Shown here: positions 8,405 to 17,757 of the stretch, piece by piece
Layout: every line of letters begins with the position of its first letter
Numbering within the stretch: the stretch's first letter is position 1
Assembly (NCBI RefSeq): GCF_040706535.1
Contig: NZ_JAPDRJ010000007.1
Coordinates: 14,493 to 78,492 of the forward strand
From: Lentisalinibacter orientalis
GTDB lineage: Bacteria > Pseudomonadota > Gammaproteobacteria > Steroidobacterales > Woeseiaceae
Direction: 5' to 3'
Length of the DNA stretch: 64,000 nucleotides
Translations under genes and position numbers: made by a program
Notes under the pieces: generated by a model
Databases searched by the model: none
What the model was told of the DNA's origin: nothing
What the model saw: the letters and a program-made list of their open reading frames with translations, nothing else

Positions 8405-9826
8405 TCACTCTGAGGGATCCCCGCAATCGCACGGTTTGTAGACGATCCCCTCCTTCATAACGAATGCCACATCCTCCAGAGCGCGGATATCTTCTAGCGG
8501 ATTGCGCTTCACTGCGATTATGTCAGCGGACTTGCCTTCAACGATGGATCCGGTAACTGCTTCTACGCCGAGGAGATCTGCGGCATTCAGCGTTGCCATC
8601 TTGATCGCATCCATTGGCTGGACACCCGCCTCAACAAGCAACGCAAACTCCTCAGCGTTACGTCCATGCGGGCTTATAGCGGAGTCCGTACCGAATGCCA
8701 TCTTTACCCCCTCACGATAGGCCATCCTGACCTGATCTCGCTTCGTCGCGCTCCGGTTCTTGCTCTTCTCCCTGACTGCCTCCGGCAAGGACGAGTCATT
8801 GGCCACGCGCTCAGCGGCGGCCTTCTGTGCCAAAAGAGTCGGCACCAGAAAGACACCTTTCTCTCGAAAAAGCTTGGCTGTTCTTTCGTCCATGAAGGTG
8901 CCATGTTCAATAGAATCCACACCCAGTCGCAATGCTGTTTCGATACCATTCTTTCCGTGGGCATGAGCGGCGACCTTGCGGCCAAGGGCATGTGCCGTCT
9001 CTACTACCGCAGATATTTCGTCATCGGTCATCTGCTGATCCAGACCCGCGTTGATCTCGCTCGTCACACCACCTGTCACGGCGATCTTGATGAAGTCTGC
9101 GCCTCGCTTGACCATGTAACGGGTGGCCTTCCTGCATTCATCTGCGCCATCGCAAAGGCTGGGTGGGCGCAATAACTTCAGGATGTCCGGCCGATAACCA
9201 AGAAAGTCGCCATGCCCAGCCGTCGGACCGATTCCTTGACCGGCGACTAATAGCCTGGGGCCCGCAACCTTTCCGTCGGCAATGCCATCACGAAGGGCGA
9301 ACACTGCCTCGAAATCATTTCCGCGGAAACCCGCTGTATCGCGTACGGTTGTGAAACCCGCCAATAACGTCGTTCTGGCATTCATCACGCCGCTGATGAC
9401 CTGATCATGCCCACTCTGCACCACTCTCCGGAGCTTAAACCCGGGACCGGACTCCGAGGTTATGTGCACATGCGCATCAATGAGGCCAGGCAACACGAAA
9501 TGTTCCCTAAGATCCAGGACGCGCACGTCCGTCGGCACGTGCGCTATCTGTCGCGGATCCCTATAGCCCGTTTCAACGGATACGACCTCTCCGTCCAGCA
9601 CCACGATTGTTCTCTCTCGAGCGACGGCTTCGCCCGGCGTTGCGAGAAGGTGGCCCGCATGGATGATGTAGTCATCGTGCTTCGTCCACTCGGCCCGCAC
9701 GTTACCCGCGACAATCGATCCGAAGAAAATGAGCAACGCACCAGTTATGACCCGGGCGCGTAGACTGAGTTGACACCGATGGGCGCGGGGTGCGCCCGCA
9801 GCACCGACTGCAAATCGGCCAGTCAC
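8405..9826 (-). CDS. Secreted amidohydrolase, imidazolonepropionase/ochratoxinase-like (copy 1)
   Basis: 473 residues with an N-terminal hydrophobic export segment (about residues 27-45, ending near NVRA). The TIM-barrel metal-site motifs are in order: DAHVHI, a candidate carboxylated Lys in DFIKIAVTGG, AHAHG, IEHGTF and GTDSAISPHG. The C-terminal composite beta-sandwich ends with ADIIAVKRNPLEDI. This family contains Xaa-Pro dipeptidases, prolidases and ochratoxin-type amidases, which cleave aryl or acyl amide bonds. The start GTG overlaps the TGA of the upstream paralogue (GTGA), so the two are translated together. A periplasmic step removing an amide side group before import is a reasonable inference. 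Confidence 0.75.
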   Translation of the reverse strand: MTGRFAVGAAGAPRAHRCQLSLRARVITGALLIFFGSIVAGNVRAEWTKHDDYIIHAGHLLATPGEAVARERTIVVLDGEVVSVETGYRDPRQIAHVPTDVRVLDLREHFVLPGLIDAHVHITSESGPGFKLRRVVQSGHDQVISGVMNARTTLLAGFTTVRDTAGFRGNDFEAVFALRDGIADGKVAGPRLLVAGQGIGPTAGHGDFLGYRPDILKLLRPPSLCDGADECRKATRYMVKRGADFIKIAVTGGVTSEINAGLDQQMTDDEISAVVETAHALGRKVAAHAHGKNGIETALRLGVDSIEHGTFMDERTAKLFREKGVFLVPTLLAQKAAAERVANDSSLPEAVREKSKNRSATKRDQVRMAYREGVKMAFGTDSAISPHGRNAEEFALLVEAGVQPMDAIKMATLNAADLLGVEAVTGSIVEGKSADIIAVKRNPLEDIRALEDVAFVMKEGIVYKPCDCGDPSE

Positions 9827-11259
9827 CGGACTAGCTCTCGGCCCGCTATTTTGTAGGCAATGCCTTCTCGCATAACGAAATCGACATCTTCGAGCAATCG
9901 AACATCCTCCAGCGGATTGCCTTCAACGGCGATAATATCGGCCCACATACCCTCCTCGAGCCTTCCGACCTGATCGGATAGTCCGAGATTCGCGGCCGCA
10001 TGCACTGTCGCCGTCATGATTGCCTCTTCCGGCGACATGCCAACTCGCTCGACGAGCAAGGCAAATTCCCCGGCATTCTGCCCATGAGGCGTGATAGCGG
10101 AATCTGTGCCGAAGGCGATCTTGACGCCCGCCTTATGCGCAAGGCGAACAGATTCGAACCACTTGGCTACGATCGGCGCAAGGGACGGTCCCTCTGAGGC
10201 GCTAACGTTCCTTGCCGATCCAGGGAGTCGGTTCGAGGATGCGCGCTCAAAGGTTGTAGTGACGAGCAGCGTGGGCACCAGATAGACATCATTGTCCACC
10301 ATCATCCGGACCGCTTCGGCATCGAGCACTCTTCCGTGCTCAATTGCGTCGGTACCCGCCCGAATAGCCGCTTTGGCGCCCTCAAGACCAGTTGCGTGAG
10401 CGGTAACCCGTCGCCCGAAACGATGCGCCGTTTGGACGACAGCCTCCAACTCATCTGGAAACATGTGCATCTGATCTCCCAGTGACTCACTTCCAGTGGC
10501 CCACCCGGTAGGCACCATCTTGATAAAGTCTGCTCCCCGTTTTACCAAATAACGCACTGCGTCGCGGCACTGGTAGGGGCCAGAGCACATCGAGCGCGCC
10601 TCGAAGAGATCCATTACCTCGTGTCTGTAGCCGAGAAAATCACCTTGAGAGGCAAGCGAACCGACGCCCTGACCCGCGACAAGCAAGCGCGGACCCGGGA
10701 TCTTCCCTGCGCGTATCCCATCACGCAGAGCGAACACTGAGTCAAAACTATCACCCCGAAATCCAGCGGGGTCCCGCACGGTCGTGAAACCGGCTAGAAG
10801 AGTTACTTTCGCGTTATAGGCGCCCCAAATCGCGCGGTGCGCGTCGGACTGTGTCACACGATCCAACTGGAAGGAGGAAGATGGCGTACTGGTAATGTGA
10901 ACATGCGAATCGATCAAACCTGGTAGAACGAATCGCGTAGAAAGATCGATTACGTCAGCACCATCGCGTCCCGCATCGGCGGGCGAGATGTACCCATCCT
11001 CTATCGCTGCTATTCGCCCGTCCTCCACAATAATGGTTTGCTGTTCTCGAACACCCTCTCCCGGTACCGACAGCAAACGACCCACGTGGATCACCAGAGA
11101 ATCTGCACGAGCCGAAACCGCCGCAGCCGGCTCATCGGATGAATGCGCCCCAGCGACTGACGCCCCCATCAATGCTAGCAATAACGGGACGACAACCACC
11201 CGCCGCCTCCGGCCAAACGGCACCGAGAAGACCGCCGCCGGGTACTTATAGGCTGTCAT
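9823..11259 (-). CDS. Secreted amidohydrolase, imidazolonepropionase/ochratoxinase-like (copy 2)
   Basis: 478 residues from the ATG at 11259, selected because GGAGA lies 6 bases upstream. A signal peptide (RRRRVVVVPLLLALMGASVAGA) precedes the metal-dependent hydrolase domain. Visible motifs: DSHVHITS, DFIKMVPTG, TAHATG, IEHGRV and GTDSAITPHG. The whole chain parallels copy 1 (LLAGFTTVRD..GFRG, ADIIAVEGNPLEDV), so the genes are a tandem duplication. The second His of AHAHG is Thr here and the loop around the Lys differs (WATGSESLGDQ), hinting at different substrate ranges. Located directly downstream of the TonB receptor gene, with the same orientation and an 80-base gap. Confidence 0.75.
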   Translation of the reverse strand: MTAYKYPAAVFSVPFGRRRRVVVVPLLLALMGASVAGAHSSDEPAAAVSARADSLVIHVGRLLSVPGEGVREQQTIIVEDGRIAAIEDGYISPADAGRDGADVIDLSTRFVLPGLIDSHVHITSTPSSSFQLDRVTQSDAHRAIWGAYNAKVTLLAGFTTVRDPAGFRGDSFDSVFALRDGIRAGKIPGPRLLVAGQGVGSLASQGDFLGYRHEVMDLFEARSMCSGPYQCRDAVRYLVKRGADFIKMVPTGWATGSESLGDQMHMFPDELEAVVQTAHRFGRRVTAHATGLEGAKAAIRAGTDAIEHGRVLDAEAVRMMVDNDVYLVPTLLVTTTFERASSNRLPGSARNVSASEGPSLAPIVAKWFESVRLAHKAGVKIAFGTDSAITPHGQNAGEFALLVERVGMSPEEAIMTATVHAAANLGLSDQVGRLEEGMWADIIAVEGNPLEDVRLLEDVDFVMREGIAYKIAGRELVR

Positions 11260-11341
11260 GAGATGTCTCCACACGAGTTGACTTTGCCGTATTCGCCGCC
11301 CGCTGCCGTGTACGCAACGGCGTGCGGACCAGTGGCAACAC

Positions 11342-13618
11342 CTAGTATCGGTAGCTTAGAGCGATCTGCCAGGTCCGTGGATCCAGCGGTAGCTTACTCT
11401 GCGCCACCAAATCTGGCGGCTGCGTTTGGAAGTCTGCTTCAGTGCCTGTGAGACGCGATATGACCAACTCATCCGTAATGTTCTTGCCCACCACAGCGAC
11501 AGTCCACCGCTCGTTCGGAAACGTGTAAGCAAGTCGGACATTTATCAAATTTACAGACTCGATAATGTCCGCTTCTCGATTGAGAACGCCTAGATTATTA
11601 CCACCGGCAAAATATTCGTCGACGTACTGATGCTCCAATCGCAACCGCGCGCTGCCTGGTATACCGACTGCAGATGGGTCTAGGTCAAATTCAAACCGGG
11701 TGCTAGCTGATAATTCCGGACTCTGAGTTTGCGTCTTACCATCGAGACTGAGTTCCTGGAAGCCATCAGGTACTTCGATGACAGCGGAGCCTTTCAGAAA
11801 CTCGGCATCAAGATACGTAATAGCCGATGAAAATGATAGCCATGGCGCCGGTAAGGCACGGATCTCGAACTCCACACCGCGGTTTCTTGCTTCGCCGATA
11901 TTCGCCGTCACGGGCGTTGTGACGTCGAATTCATTTTCGCCGATCAGTTCGACCTGCAAGTCTTCCAGTTCCATCCAGAACAGGGTCACGCTCGTCTGCA
12001 CACGGCCGTCGAGGAACTCACCCTTGTGACCAATCTCGTAGTTGTAACCAGTTTCTGGCTCTACCGGCTCACGCTGGCCGAGCGAATAGTTTCCGGCTGT
12101 AAAACCCTTTGAAACCAGGCCGTAGATGAGCTGATTATCGGTTGGTTTAAATTCTAGGCCGACCCGCGGTGATACATCAGTCCAACTGTCCTCATCCGGC
12201 AACTGACCGGTATCATTGAACGGGATCGGAGGATTAATCAATCCAACGAATACTCGAGTCGTATGCTTCTTTTCTTCGTAGGTGTACCGGGCACCGAAAT
12301 TGAAGGAGAGTTTCTCCGAGAATTCATAGCTCCAATCCGTGAATACAGCCGACGCATTGGTTTGCACTGACTCGGTTTGCAAGACTTGCACGTTTTCCGG
12401 CGGCGTATTGGCAACTACGGGCGCCCCAATATCAAACACAAAGTCGGCATTTTCATAGAAGTAGAACAGCCCGAATACGCCCTGCCAGGCGCCTCCGCTG
12501 TCATACGAGAAGAGAAACTCCTGCTGGGCGTACTCAGACGTCAGGTCGAAGAGCAGCGTAGAGGCCGGCAACTGCGTAAGGTCGCCGTCAAGCTGGAACA
12601 AATTGTCAAATTCCCGGTACGACGAAAGCGACGTTAACGTCAGACCATCCATCCAACCCTGTAGATCGACATCGACTGTGGCGCTGAGGCCCCAATCGTC
12701 GATACGCTGAAACGGCTCGACATCAAGTGCGGTCGCGCGAATATCATCGTATGGAATTATCGCGCCCTGGTTCAGAAGCCGCAGATCACCAGAGGTAATT
12801 GGCTGAACCCGACCCGTGTCACGTGATTTCAGCCAATCCGCCCGCAGCGCCAGATCAACTGTCTCAGCGAGAGGCAAATCGAGTTGGCCGCGGACGGCAG
12901 TTACATCTTTGTTATCAAGATCGCGAGGCGCCTCACCAACGGGTGAGATATTGTCGATATAGCCATCGCGTTCTTCCTTCATGGCATAAATTCGACCCTT
13001 CGCGCCCGTATTAGCCAGTGGGCCGCTGATTCCACCCTGCATGCGGAATAAATCATAATTGCCGGCTGAGGCATCGAATTCCGCTTCAAATTGATCGGTG
13101 GGTGCGCGCTGCGTAATACTTACTGCACCGCCAAGAGCATTCCGGCCGAATTGGGTGCCCTGTGGCCCGCGCAGTATTTCCGCCCTCCCAACATCTATGA
13201 CATCTGTCAGGACAGATGTGATTCTCGGTCTGTAGACACCGTTTACGAAGAAGGCGCTACTTCCCTCAGTGCCCGCCGAGAACGAATCATTACCTACGCC
13301 ACGTATGGACAGGAAACCCACTTGGCCGCCATTTACGGTCGTGCCGGGTGCGTAAAATGTAAGCTGCTCAACATCCTGGATGTTCATCTCTTTGAAAAGC
13401 TCGCCATCCAGTACTTGCAAGGAAGCACCTGTGTCGATCGCTACAGTCTCTCGCCGGCGGACGCCCGTTACGACAATCTCTGTCAGCTCCCGGTCCGTAG
13501 CGTCTTCCTCACCCGACGCTGCTTCGTCCGTAGGTGTTTGTGCGATCGCACCAGACGCCAATAGCACGAGAGCTGCGCCGGCTACTGTTGCAAAAAGACG
13601 ATTCTCGATTTCGCTCAT
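11342..13618 (-). CDS. TonB-dependent outer-membrane receptor
   Basis: 758 residues from the ATG at 13618 (GGGGAG 5 bases upstream). A signal peptide ends near ASGAIAQ. The TonB box region and plug follow (ELTEIVVTGVRR, then ILRGPQGTQFGRNALGGAV), and then a 22-strand-type beta barrel ending in an aromatic-rich terminal strand (WQIALSYRY) expected for outer-membrane insertion. It resembles the receptor class used by sphingomonads and gammaproteobacteria for aromatic or terpenoid compounds more than classical siderophore receptors, but the ligand cannot be read. It leads the segment containing both amidohydrolases, suggesting joint outer-membrane uptake and periplasmic processing. The gene across the divergent gap (13.8 kb) is on the other strand. 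Confidence 0.9.
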   Translation of the reverse strand: MSEIENRLFATVAGAALVLLASGAIAQTPTDEAASGEEDATDRELTEIVVTGVRRRETVAIDTGASLQVLDGELFKEMNIQDVEQLTFYAPGTTVNGGQVGFLSIRGVGNDSFSAGTEGSSAFFVNGVYRPRITSVLTDVIDVGRAEILRGPQGTQFGRNALGGAVSITQRAPTDQFEAEFDASAGNYDLFRMQGGISGPLANTGAKGRIYAMKEERDGYIDNISPVGEAPRDLDNKDVTAVRGQLDLPLAETVDLALRADWLKSRDTGRVQPITSGDLRLLNQGAIIPYDDIRATALDVEPFQRIDDWGLSATVDVDLQGWMDGLTLTSLSSYREFDNLFQLDGDLTQLPASTLLFDLTSEYAQQEFLFSYDSGGAWQGVFGLFYFYENADFVFDIGAPVVANTPPENVQVLQTESVQTNASAVFTDWSYEFSEKLSFNFGARYTYEEKKHTTRVFVGLINPPIPFNDTGQLPDEDSWTDVSPRVGLEFKPTDNQLIYGLVSKGFTAGNYSLGQREPVEPETGYNYEIGHKGEFLDGRVQTSVTLFWMELEDLQVELIGENEFDVTTPVTANIGEARNRGVEFEIRALPAPWLSFSSAITYLDAEFLKGSAVIEVPDGFQELSLDGKTQTQSPELSASTRFEFDLDPSAVGIPGSARLRLEHQYVDEYFAGGNNLGVLNREADIIESVNLINVRLAYTFPNERWTVAVVGKNITDELVISRLTGTEADFQTQPPDLVAQSKLPLDPRTWQIALSYRY

Positions 13619-13830
13619 TGTCACTCCCCGCTTCAAAATTGCCCATGGAAGGCAAAGACAGGTTATCCCCCTGTATTAGAAAGACGACAGGATTCCGCAG
13701 TTGTTCCCATCCTGCCCGACGCTCACGCCTGGAAGAATGGCCATGTCGTTCCTTTGGTTCCGGCACGACACAGATTCGTCTCCCTCTTTGAAGTACGCTA
13801 CGATCAGTGTACGTTCATGGCGATGGACAA

Positions 13831-14544
13831 ATGCCCATGGTGTCTTTGGGGTTACTCTCTCCGAATCTAATACCCGCCCGCCTTGTGGACGCTCGCTCCA
13901 TACTTCCTGCGGACATATCGCTGGCGGGCTATGGTTTCAGCGTGCCTCGTTACACCTCTGAGGAGTTCGAGCGCGTGCTGCGACGCTTGATTCAGGAAGA
14001 GGGAGTGGCGGTCGATGATGATCTCGACATGTTAATGGTCACCGGTGAGCTCTTTCTTGCCCACGCGGACAAAACGGACAGATCCGCGATCCTAAAACGC
14101 CTTTCTGACCGGGTCGCCTGTCGGGTTGCGACCATTCTTGATGCCCTCGGCGCGGCATTTAAGACCGTAGGTGCCTCGCACCTACTCGTAGCAGCACCGT
14201 TCACCGCAGATCAAACAACTCGACTGTCCGACCACCTTGATGAATTTGGGCTGACGGTCATCGGTGCGACTTCCCTCGGCCTAACGAATTCAACAGCATG
14301 CTGGGAATTGCCTGCAGAGGAGAGCTACCGTTTCATCTTGGACTCCGTTCGCGCTCACCCCGGAGTCGCTTGCCTCTACCTTCCAAACAATCAGTGGCGC
14401 GTAACACCTTTGATCCAGAAGCTAGAGGATGAACTCGCTATCACGATTGTCGCAAATACCCCCGCCTGGATCAGGTACTGCCTCAGAGAACTCGGGGACA
14501 GTCGTACTATCCCGTCCTTCGGGCGCCTTTTAGCTACGCCCTGA
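13831..14544 (+). CDS. Arylmalonate decarboxylase/Asp-Glu racemase superfamily protein lacking catalytic Cys
   Basis: The only plus-strand gene in the catabolic island, 237 residues from the ATG at 13831 (an in-frame GTG at 13807 is an alternative). The two-lobed racemase fold is visible: MVSLGLLSPN at the start, ITIVANTPA late, and a C-terminal SFGRLLATP equivalent to the GYGRLF end of arylmalonate decarboxylase. The segment matching the catalytic-Cys loop (SCGGL in the decarboxylase) reads LPNNQW, so the Cys is replaced, apparently by Asn. The first-lobe site reads VTGELF. Maleate isomerases and racemases need these Cys residues, so a changed mechanism or a non-catalytic role is likely. It sits between the aldolase and TonB genes, facing the aldolase gene. 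Confidence 0.6.
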   Translation: MPMVSLGLLSPNLIPARLVDARSILPADISLAGYGFSVPRYTSEEFERVLRRLIQEEGVAVDDDLDMLMVTGELFLAHADKTDRSAILKRLSDRVACRVATILDALGAAFKTVGASHLLVAAPFTADQTTRLSDHLDEFGLTVIGATSLGLTNSTACWELPAEESYRFILDSVRAHPGVACLYLPNNQWRVTPLIQKLEDELAITIVANTPAWIRYCLRELGDSRTIPSFGRLLATP

Positions 14545-14631
14545 GCAATGGTTTCTACCGGAAGTCTCGTTCGCGTCTCGCAGCGGATGCTCTTAAGTCG
14601 GTAGCGAACACAGCGAGCCTTTTGCTTCGAC

Positions 14632-15702
14632 TCAACTGAGGGCAACGGCGTCCGACTCGCCTGCCGATAGCGGAGATCTCCTGTCGCGGAGCAAGTCGAG
14701 CGCGATATCCACGATCATATCCTCCTGCCCGCCGACTAGCTTTCTCCGGCCCACTTCGATCAGAATATCCCGGGCGTCGACACCGTAACGACTGGACGCT
14801 GCTTCTGCGTGCCGAAGGAACGACGAATAGACACCCGCGTAACCGAGAGACAGTGTCTCCCTATCTACCCGAACTGGCCGGTCCTGAAGAGGACGTACCA
14901 ACTCCTCCGCGGCGTCCATCAGATCAAAAAGCCGCGTACCGTGATTCCACGATTTGCGATCAATGGCCGCAATCGTAGTCTCCAGAGCCGCGTTTCCAGC
15001 ACCCGCACCCATTCCGGTCAACGATGCGTCGATACGTATCGCACCGTTCTGGACTGCAACGATAGTATTAGCAACTCCTAGGCCCAGATTATTGTGAGCA
15101 TGGATGCCACGCTCCGTATGTTTGTCCAACACTTCATCAAAAGCACGGAATCGCGCGGCAACACCATCCATGTCAAGGGCACCTGCAGAATCTGTTACGT
15201 AGACACAGTGAGCGCCATAGCTCTCCATCAGAGAGGCCTGCTCAGCCAATTCCGCTGGCTCGCTCATGTGAGCCATCATCAAAAATCCCACAGTATCCAT
15301 GCCCAATTCGCGAGCCGTCTCGATATGCTGCCGCGCAATATCCGCTTCCGTACAATGAGTCGCAATTCGCACGGAGCGGACTCCCAGCCGATACGCCTGG
15401 CGAAGGTCATCAATAGTACCGATACCTGGCAAGATCAACGTCGCAAGCCGAGAGTGCTCGATTTCTTCCGCTGCCGCCTCAATCCACTCCCAGTCTGTTG
15501 CCGCACCAAACCCGTAGTTGAAACTGCTACCCGACAAGCCATCCCCATGCGCTACCTCAATCGCGTCAACCCGGGCGCGATCCAGTGCACGAGTGATCGC
15601 TCGAACCTGTTTTATCGTGTAGCTGTGCCGAATAGCATGCATGCCATCTCGGAGGGTTACGTCCTGTATATAAAGCTTTTGCCCCGCAATCTCGCCTTCC
15701 AT
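14632..15702 (-). CDS. 4-hydroxy-2-oxovalerate aldolase (BphI/MhpE type)
   Basis: A class II pyruvate aldolase, 356 residues, splitting 4-hydroxy-2-oxopentanoate to pyruvate and acetaldehyde. The HMGL-like TIM barrel begins with VTLRDGMHA (Arg and metal-binding Asp). AHNNLGLG contains part of the HxH metal site (IHAHNN), and [10 protein letters not shown] matches the phosphate-like loop. The C-terminal communication domain that pairs with the acylating dehydrogenase is present ([15 protein letters not shown]). The dehydrogenase gene lies immediately upstream in the same direction (17-base gap), as expected for a channelled bifunctional complex. Family assignment is firm; only the paralogue name (CarE/BphI/MhpE) is arbitrary. 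Confidence 0.93.
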   Translation of the reverse strand: MEGEIAGQKLYIQDVTLRDGMHAIRHSYTIKQVRAITRALDRARVDAIEVAHGDGLSGSSFNYGFGAATDWEWIEAAAEEIEHSRLATLILPGIGTIDDLRQAYRLGVRSVRIATHCTEADIARQHIETARELGMDTVGFLMMAHMSEPAELAEQASLMESYGAHCVYVTDSAGALDMDGVAARFRAFDEVLDKHTERGIHAHNNLGLGVANTIVAVQNGAIRIDASLTGMGAGAGNAALETTIAAIDRKSWNHGTRLFDLMDAAEELVRPLQDRPVRVDRETLSLGYAGVYSSFLRHAEAASSRYGVDARDILIEVGRRKLVGGQEDMIVDIALDLLRDRRSPLSAGESDAVALS

Positions 15703-15719
15703 CTCTTTTCTCCTCTTAC

Positions 15720-16682
15720 TTAATGCTGCTGCGCGCGCAAGAATCGCGACCTGGCAATTCTTTCCGCTGTCGCCATGGCAGATGCAGTCATTATATCGAG
15801 ATTGCCCGAGTAGGTAGGCAGATAGTCTCCTCTGCCTTCTATTTCAAGAAACACTGATGTCTTTGTCCCTGAATACGTACCGTAACCCGGTATCTCAATA
15901 GGATGCTCGTCATCAAAATGATCAAACTGGATTTCCTGCTTCAGCCTGAAACCCGGCACATAAGTCTGAACTTGTTCCACCTTTTCCTTGATCGCGGCCT
16001 CAATGGCTCGGTGGTTCTTTCCTGCGCTTATCGTTAGCACCGTGTCACGCATCGTCAATGGTGGTTCTGCCGGATTGAGGATGATAATCGCTTTGGCCTT
16101 TTGGGCTTTTCCAACAATTTCCAGCCCTCTCGCTGTTGTGGCAGTGAACTCATCGATGTTTGCCCGAGTACCCGGCCCCGCCGATCTGGATGAGATCGAA
16201 GCAACGATCTCCGCGTAATAGACCTCTGACACGGACGCAATAGCACTAACGATCGGGATCGTCGCCTGTCCGCCGCAACTCACAAGATTGACATTCGGAG
16301 CATCTGCATGCTCGCCTAGGTTCACCACCGGGACGACAAACGGACCTAGTGCCGCTGGCGTAAGGTCTATAACCTGCTTACCGGCTGCTTGGAGTAGCTC
16401 AGCGTGTCGAGGATGGGCAGACGCCGACGTCGCATCGAATACTAGTTCGACACTCTTGAACTCTTCCATGCTCTGCAGGCCGTCGATCCCTCCAGCCGTA
16501 ACTTTCACCCCATGGTTAGCCGCTCTTGCGAGACCATCGGACGTAGGATCTATACCCGCCATAACAGTGGGTCGAAGCAATTTCGAATACCGAAGGAGCT
16601 TGAGAAGTAGGTCCGTACCAATATTGCCCGAACCAAGGATCGCTACTTCCACGGCACCCCCTCGCCGCTTGCCTTCTATCAT
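15720..16682 (-). CDS. Acetaldehyde dehydrogenase, acylating (BphJ/MhpF type)
   Basis: Converts acetaldehyde plus CoA and NAD+ to acetyl-CoA. I start it at the ATG at 16682 (320 residues), because AAAGGTGA precedes it and [15 protein letters not shown], the Rossmann motif, then falls at residue 10 as usual. The catalytic Cys is in [11 protein letters not shown] (about 130). The frame is open further upstream but that part overlaps the hydratase gene. It lies between hydratase (28 bases upstream) and aldolase genes, the standard hydratase-dehydrogenase-aldolase order, and should form the channelling complex with the aldolase. Confidence 0.93.
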   Translation of the reverse strand: MIEGKRRGGAVEVAILGSGNIGTDLLLKLLRYSKLLRPTVMAGIDPTSDGLARAANHGVKVTAGGIDGLQSMEEFKSVELVFDATSASAHPRHAELLQAAGKQVIDLTPAALGPFVVPVVNLGEHADAPNVNLVSCGGQATIPIVSAIASVSEVYYAEIVASISSRSAGPGTRANIDEFTATTARGLEIVGKAQKAKAIIILNPAEPPLTMRDTVLTISAGKNHRAIEAAIKEKVEQVQTYVPGFRLKQEIQFDHFDDEHPIEIPGYGTYSGTKTSVFLEIEGRGDYLPTYSGNLDIMTASAMATAERIARSRFLRAQQH

Positions 16683-16710
16683 CCCGCTCACCTTTCTCCG
16701 GCAGTGATAT

Positions 16711-17499
16711 TCACGATCCAAAGGACACTCTGCAATCTCCGAGGCCTTCGACGATCCAGTGAAACTCATCTCCAACATCCACCGGCTCGAGGGGAACCAA
16801 TGCACCCGTCAGCACAATGTCGTCTTGCTCAAGCGCGATACCATAGCTGCCCAAGGTATTGGCCAGCCATGCAAGCGACCCAATCGGTGTGCCGATGACG
16901 TCCCGCCCGGATCCTGCAGCAATACGTGCGCCATTCTTTTCAAAGATTGCGGTCATTGATGCGAAGTCCGTATCGTCGGCCACAGGGATCGCGTCGCCCA
17001 GAACAAAAGCACCGCATGACGCGTTGTCCGCTACCGTGTCTATGATCGTTATTTGCCAGTCACGGATTCGCGAATCAACTAACTCGATGCAAGGGAATAC
17101 GTAGCCGATAGACTCTCTGACCTCTTCGTCGGTCACACCTGGACCTCGAAGCGTGGTCGACAGCCGCACCGCAATCTCTCCTTCCGCGCGCGGTTGGATA
17201 AAGCGTTGTCCATGCGAAAGCTCGGCACCGCTAGGCACCTGCATCTTCTTTGTCAGGAATCCGAAGTCCGGTTGAAAGACGTTGAGCTGCTTCTGAACCC
17301 CTTTCGACGTCACCCCAATCTTTTTGCCAACGAGTTCATCGCCAGTCGCAAGGCGCTTGTCCAGCAGCGTGCGAGAAATGCGGTATGCGTCCTCCACTGT
17401 GCACTCTGGATACCGCTGGCTAATGGGGGAAACAACTGTCCTTTCTGTGACGGCAGCGAAGAGCTCCTCGGCCAGCTGATCCAGAACATCTACTCTCAT
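16711..17499 (-). CDS. 2-oxopent-4-enoate hydratase (BphH/MhpD type)
   Basis: Adds water to 2-hydroxypenta-2,4-dienoate, giving 4-hydroxy-2-oxopentanoate. 262 residues from the ATG at 17499, chosen because GAGGAG sits 5 bases upstream; a GTG one codon earlier would be too close to it. FAH-superfamily features visible: [32 protein letters not shown] (metal-binding Glu pair), CIELVDSRI and [14 protein letters not shown]. First gene of the minus-strand lower-pathway set. The 255 bases upstream would carry the promoter, but no regulator gene is adjacent. Confidence 0.92.
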   Translation of the reverse strand: MRVDVLDQLAEELFAAVTERTVVSPISQRYPECTVEDAYRISRTLLDKRLATGDELVGKKIGVTSKGVQKQLNVFQPDFGFLTKKMQVPSGAELSHGQRFIQPRAEGEIAVRLSTTLRGPGVTDEEVRESIGYVFPCIELVDSRIRDWQITIIDTVADNASCGAFVLGDAIPVADDTDFASMTAIFEKNGARIAAGSGRDVIGTPIGSLAWLANTLGSYGIALEQDDIVLTGALVPLEPVDVGDEFHWIVEGLGDCRVSFGS

Positions 17500-17502
17500 C
17501 AC

Positions 17503-17757
17503 TGCTCCTCAACAACAGTGCAATAGCGCCGCGAAATGCGGCTCTTCGAACACATAATGTATGCGGAGGGAGCAACAAAGCACCCTGTATACGGGAAAGA
17601 CGCCCAACTCGGCGTAACGCGTCATCGAGATCAACTTTCCGACCTCCCCTGCCTCCCGCCGGCATGCAGTGCATGATCATTACGGGCCAGGATTCCCGAG
17701 ACCGGCGTGTCACTATCCTGAAACGATTCAACTCGCTCAGGCAGCTGTCAGGTCAAT
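17503..17757. other. Intergenic region upstream of the catabolic operon
   Basis: 255 bases between the hydratase start and the stop of the HAD phosphatase gene, which is transcribed toward it. It should hold the promoter of the lower-pathway operon. I see no clear -35/-10 pair or operator by eye. The short minus-strand frame crossing it overlaps the hydratase in another phase and looks spurious. Confidence 0.4.

Noticed and set aside
17420..17731. 103-residue minus frame across the catabolic promoter region
   Set aside because: Overlaps the hydratase in another phase and is Arg/Cys-rich without a start site.
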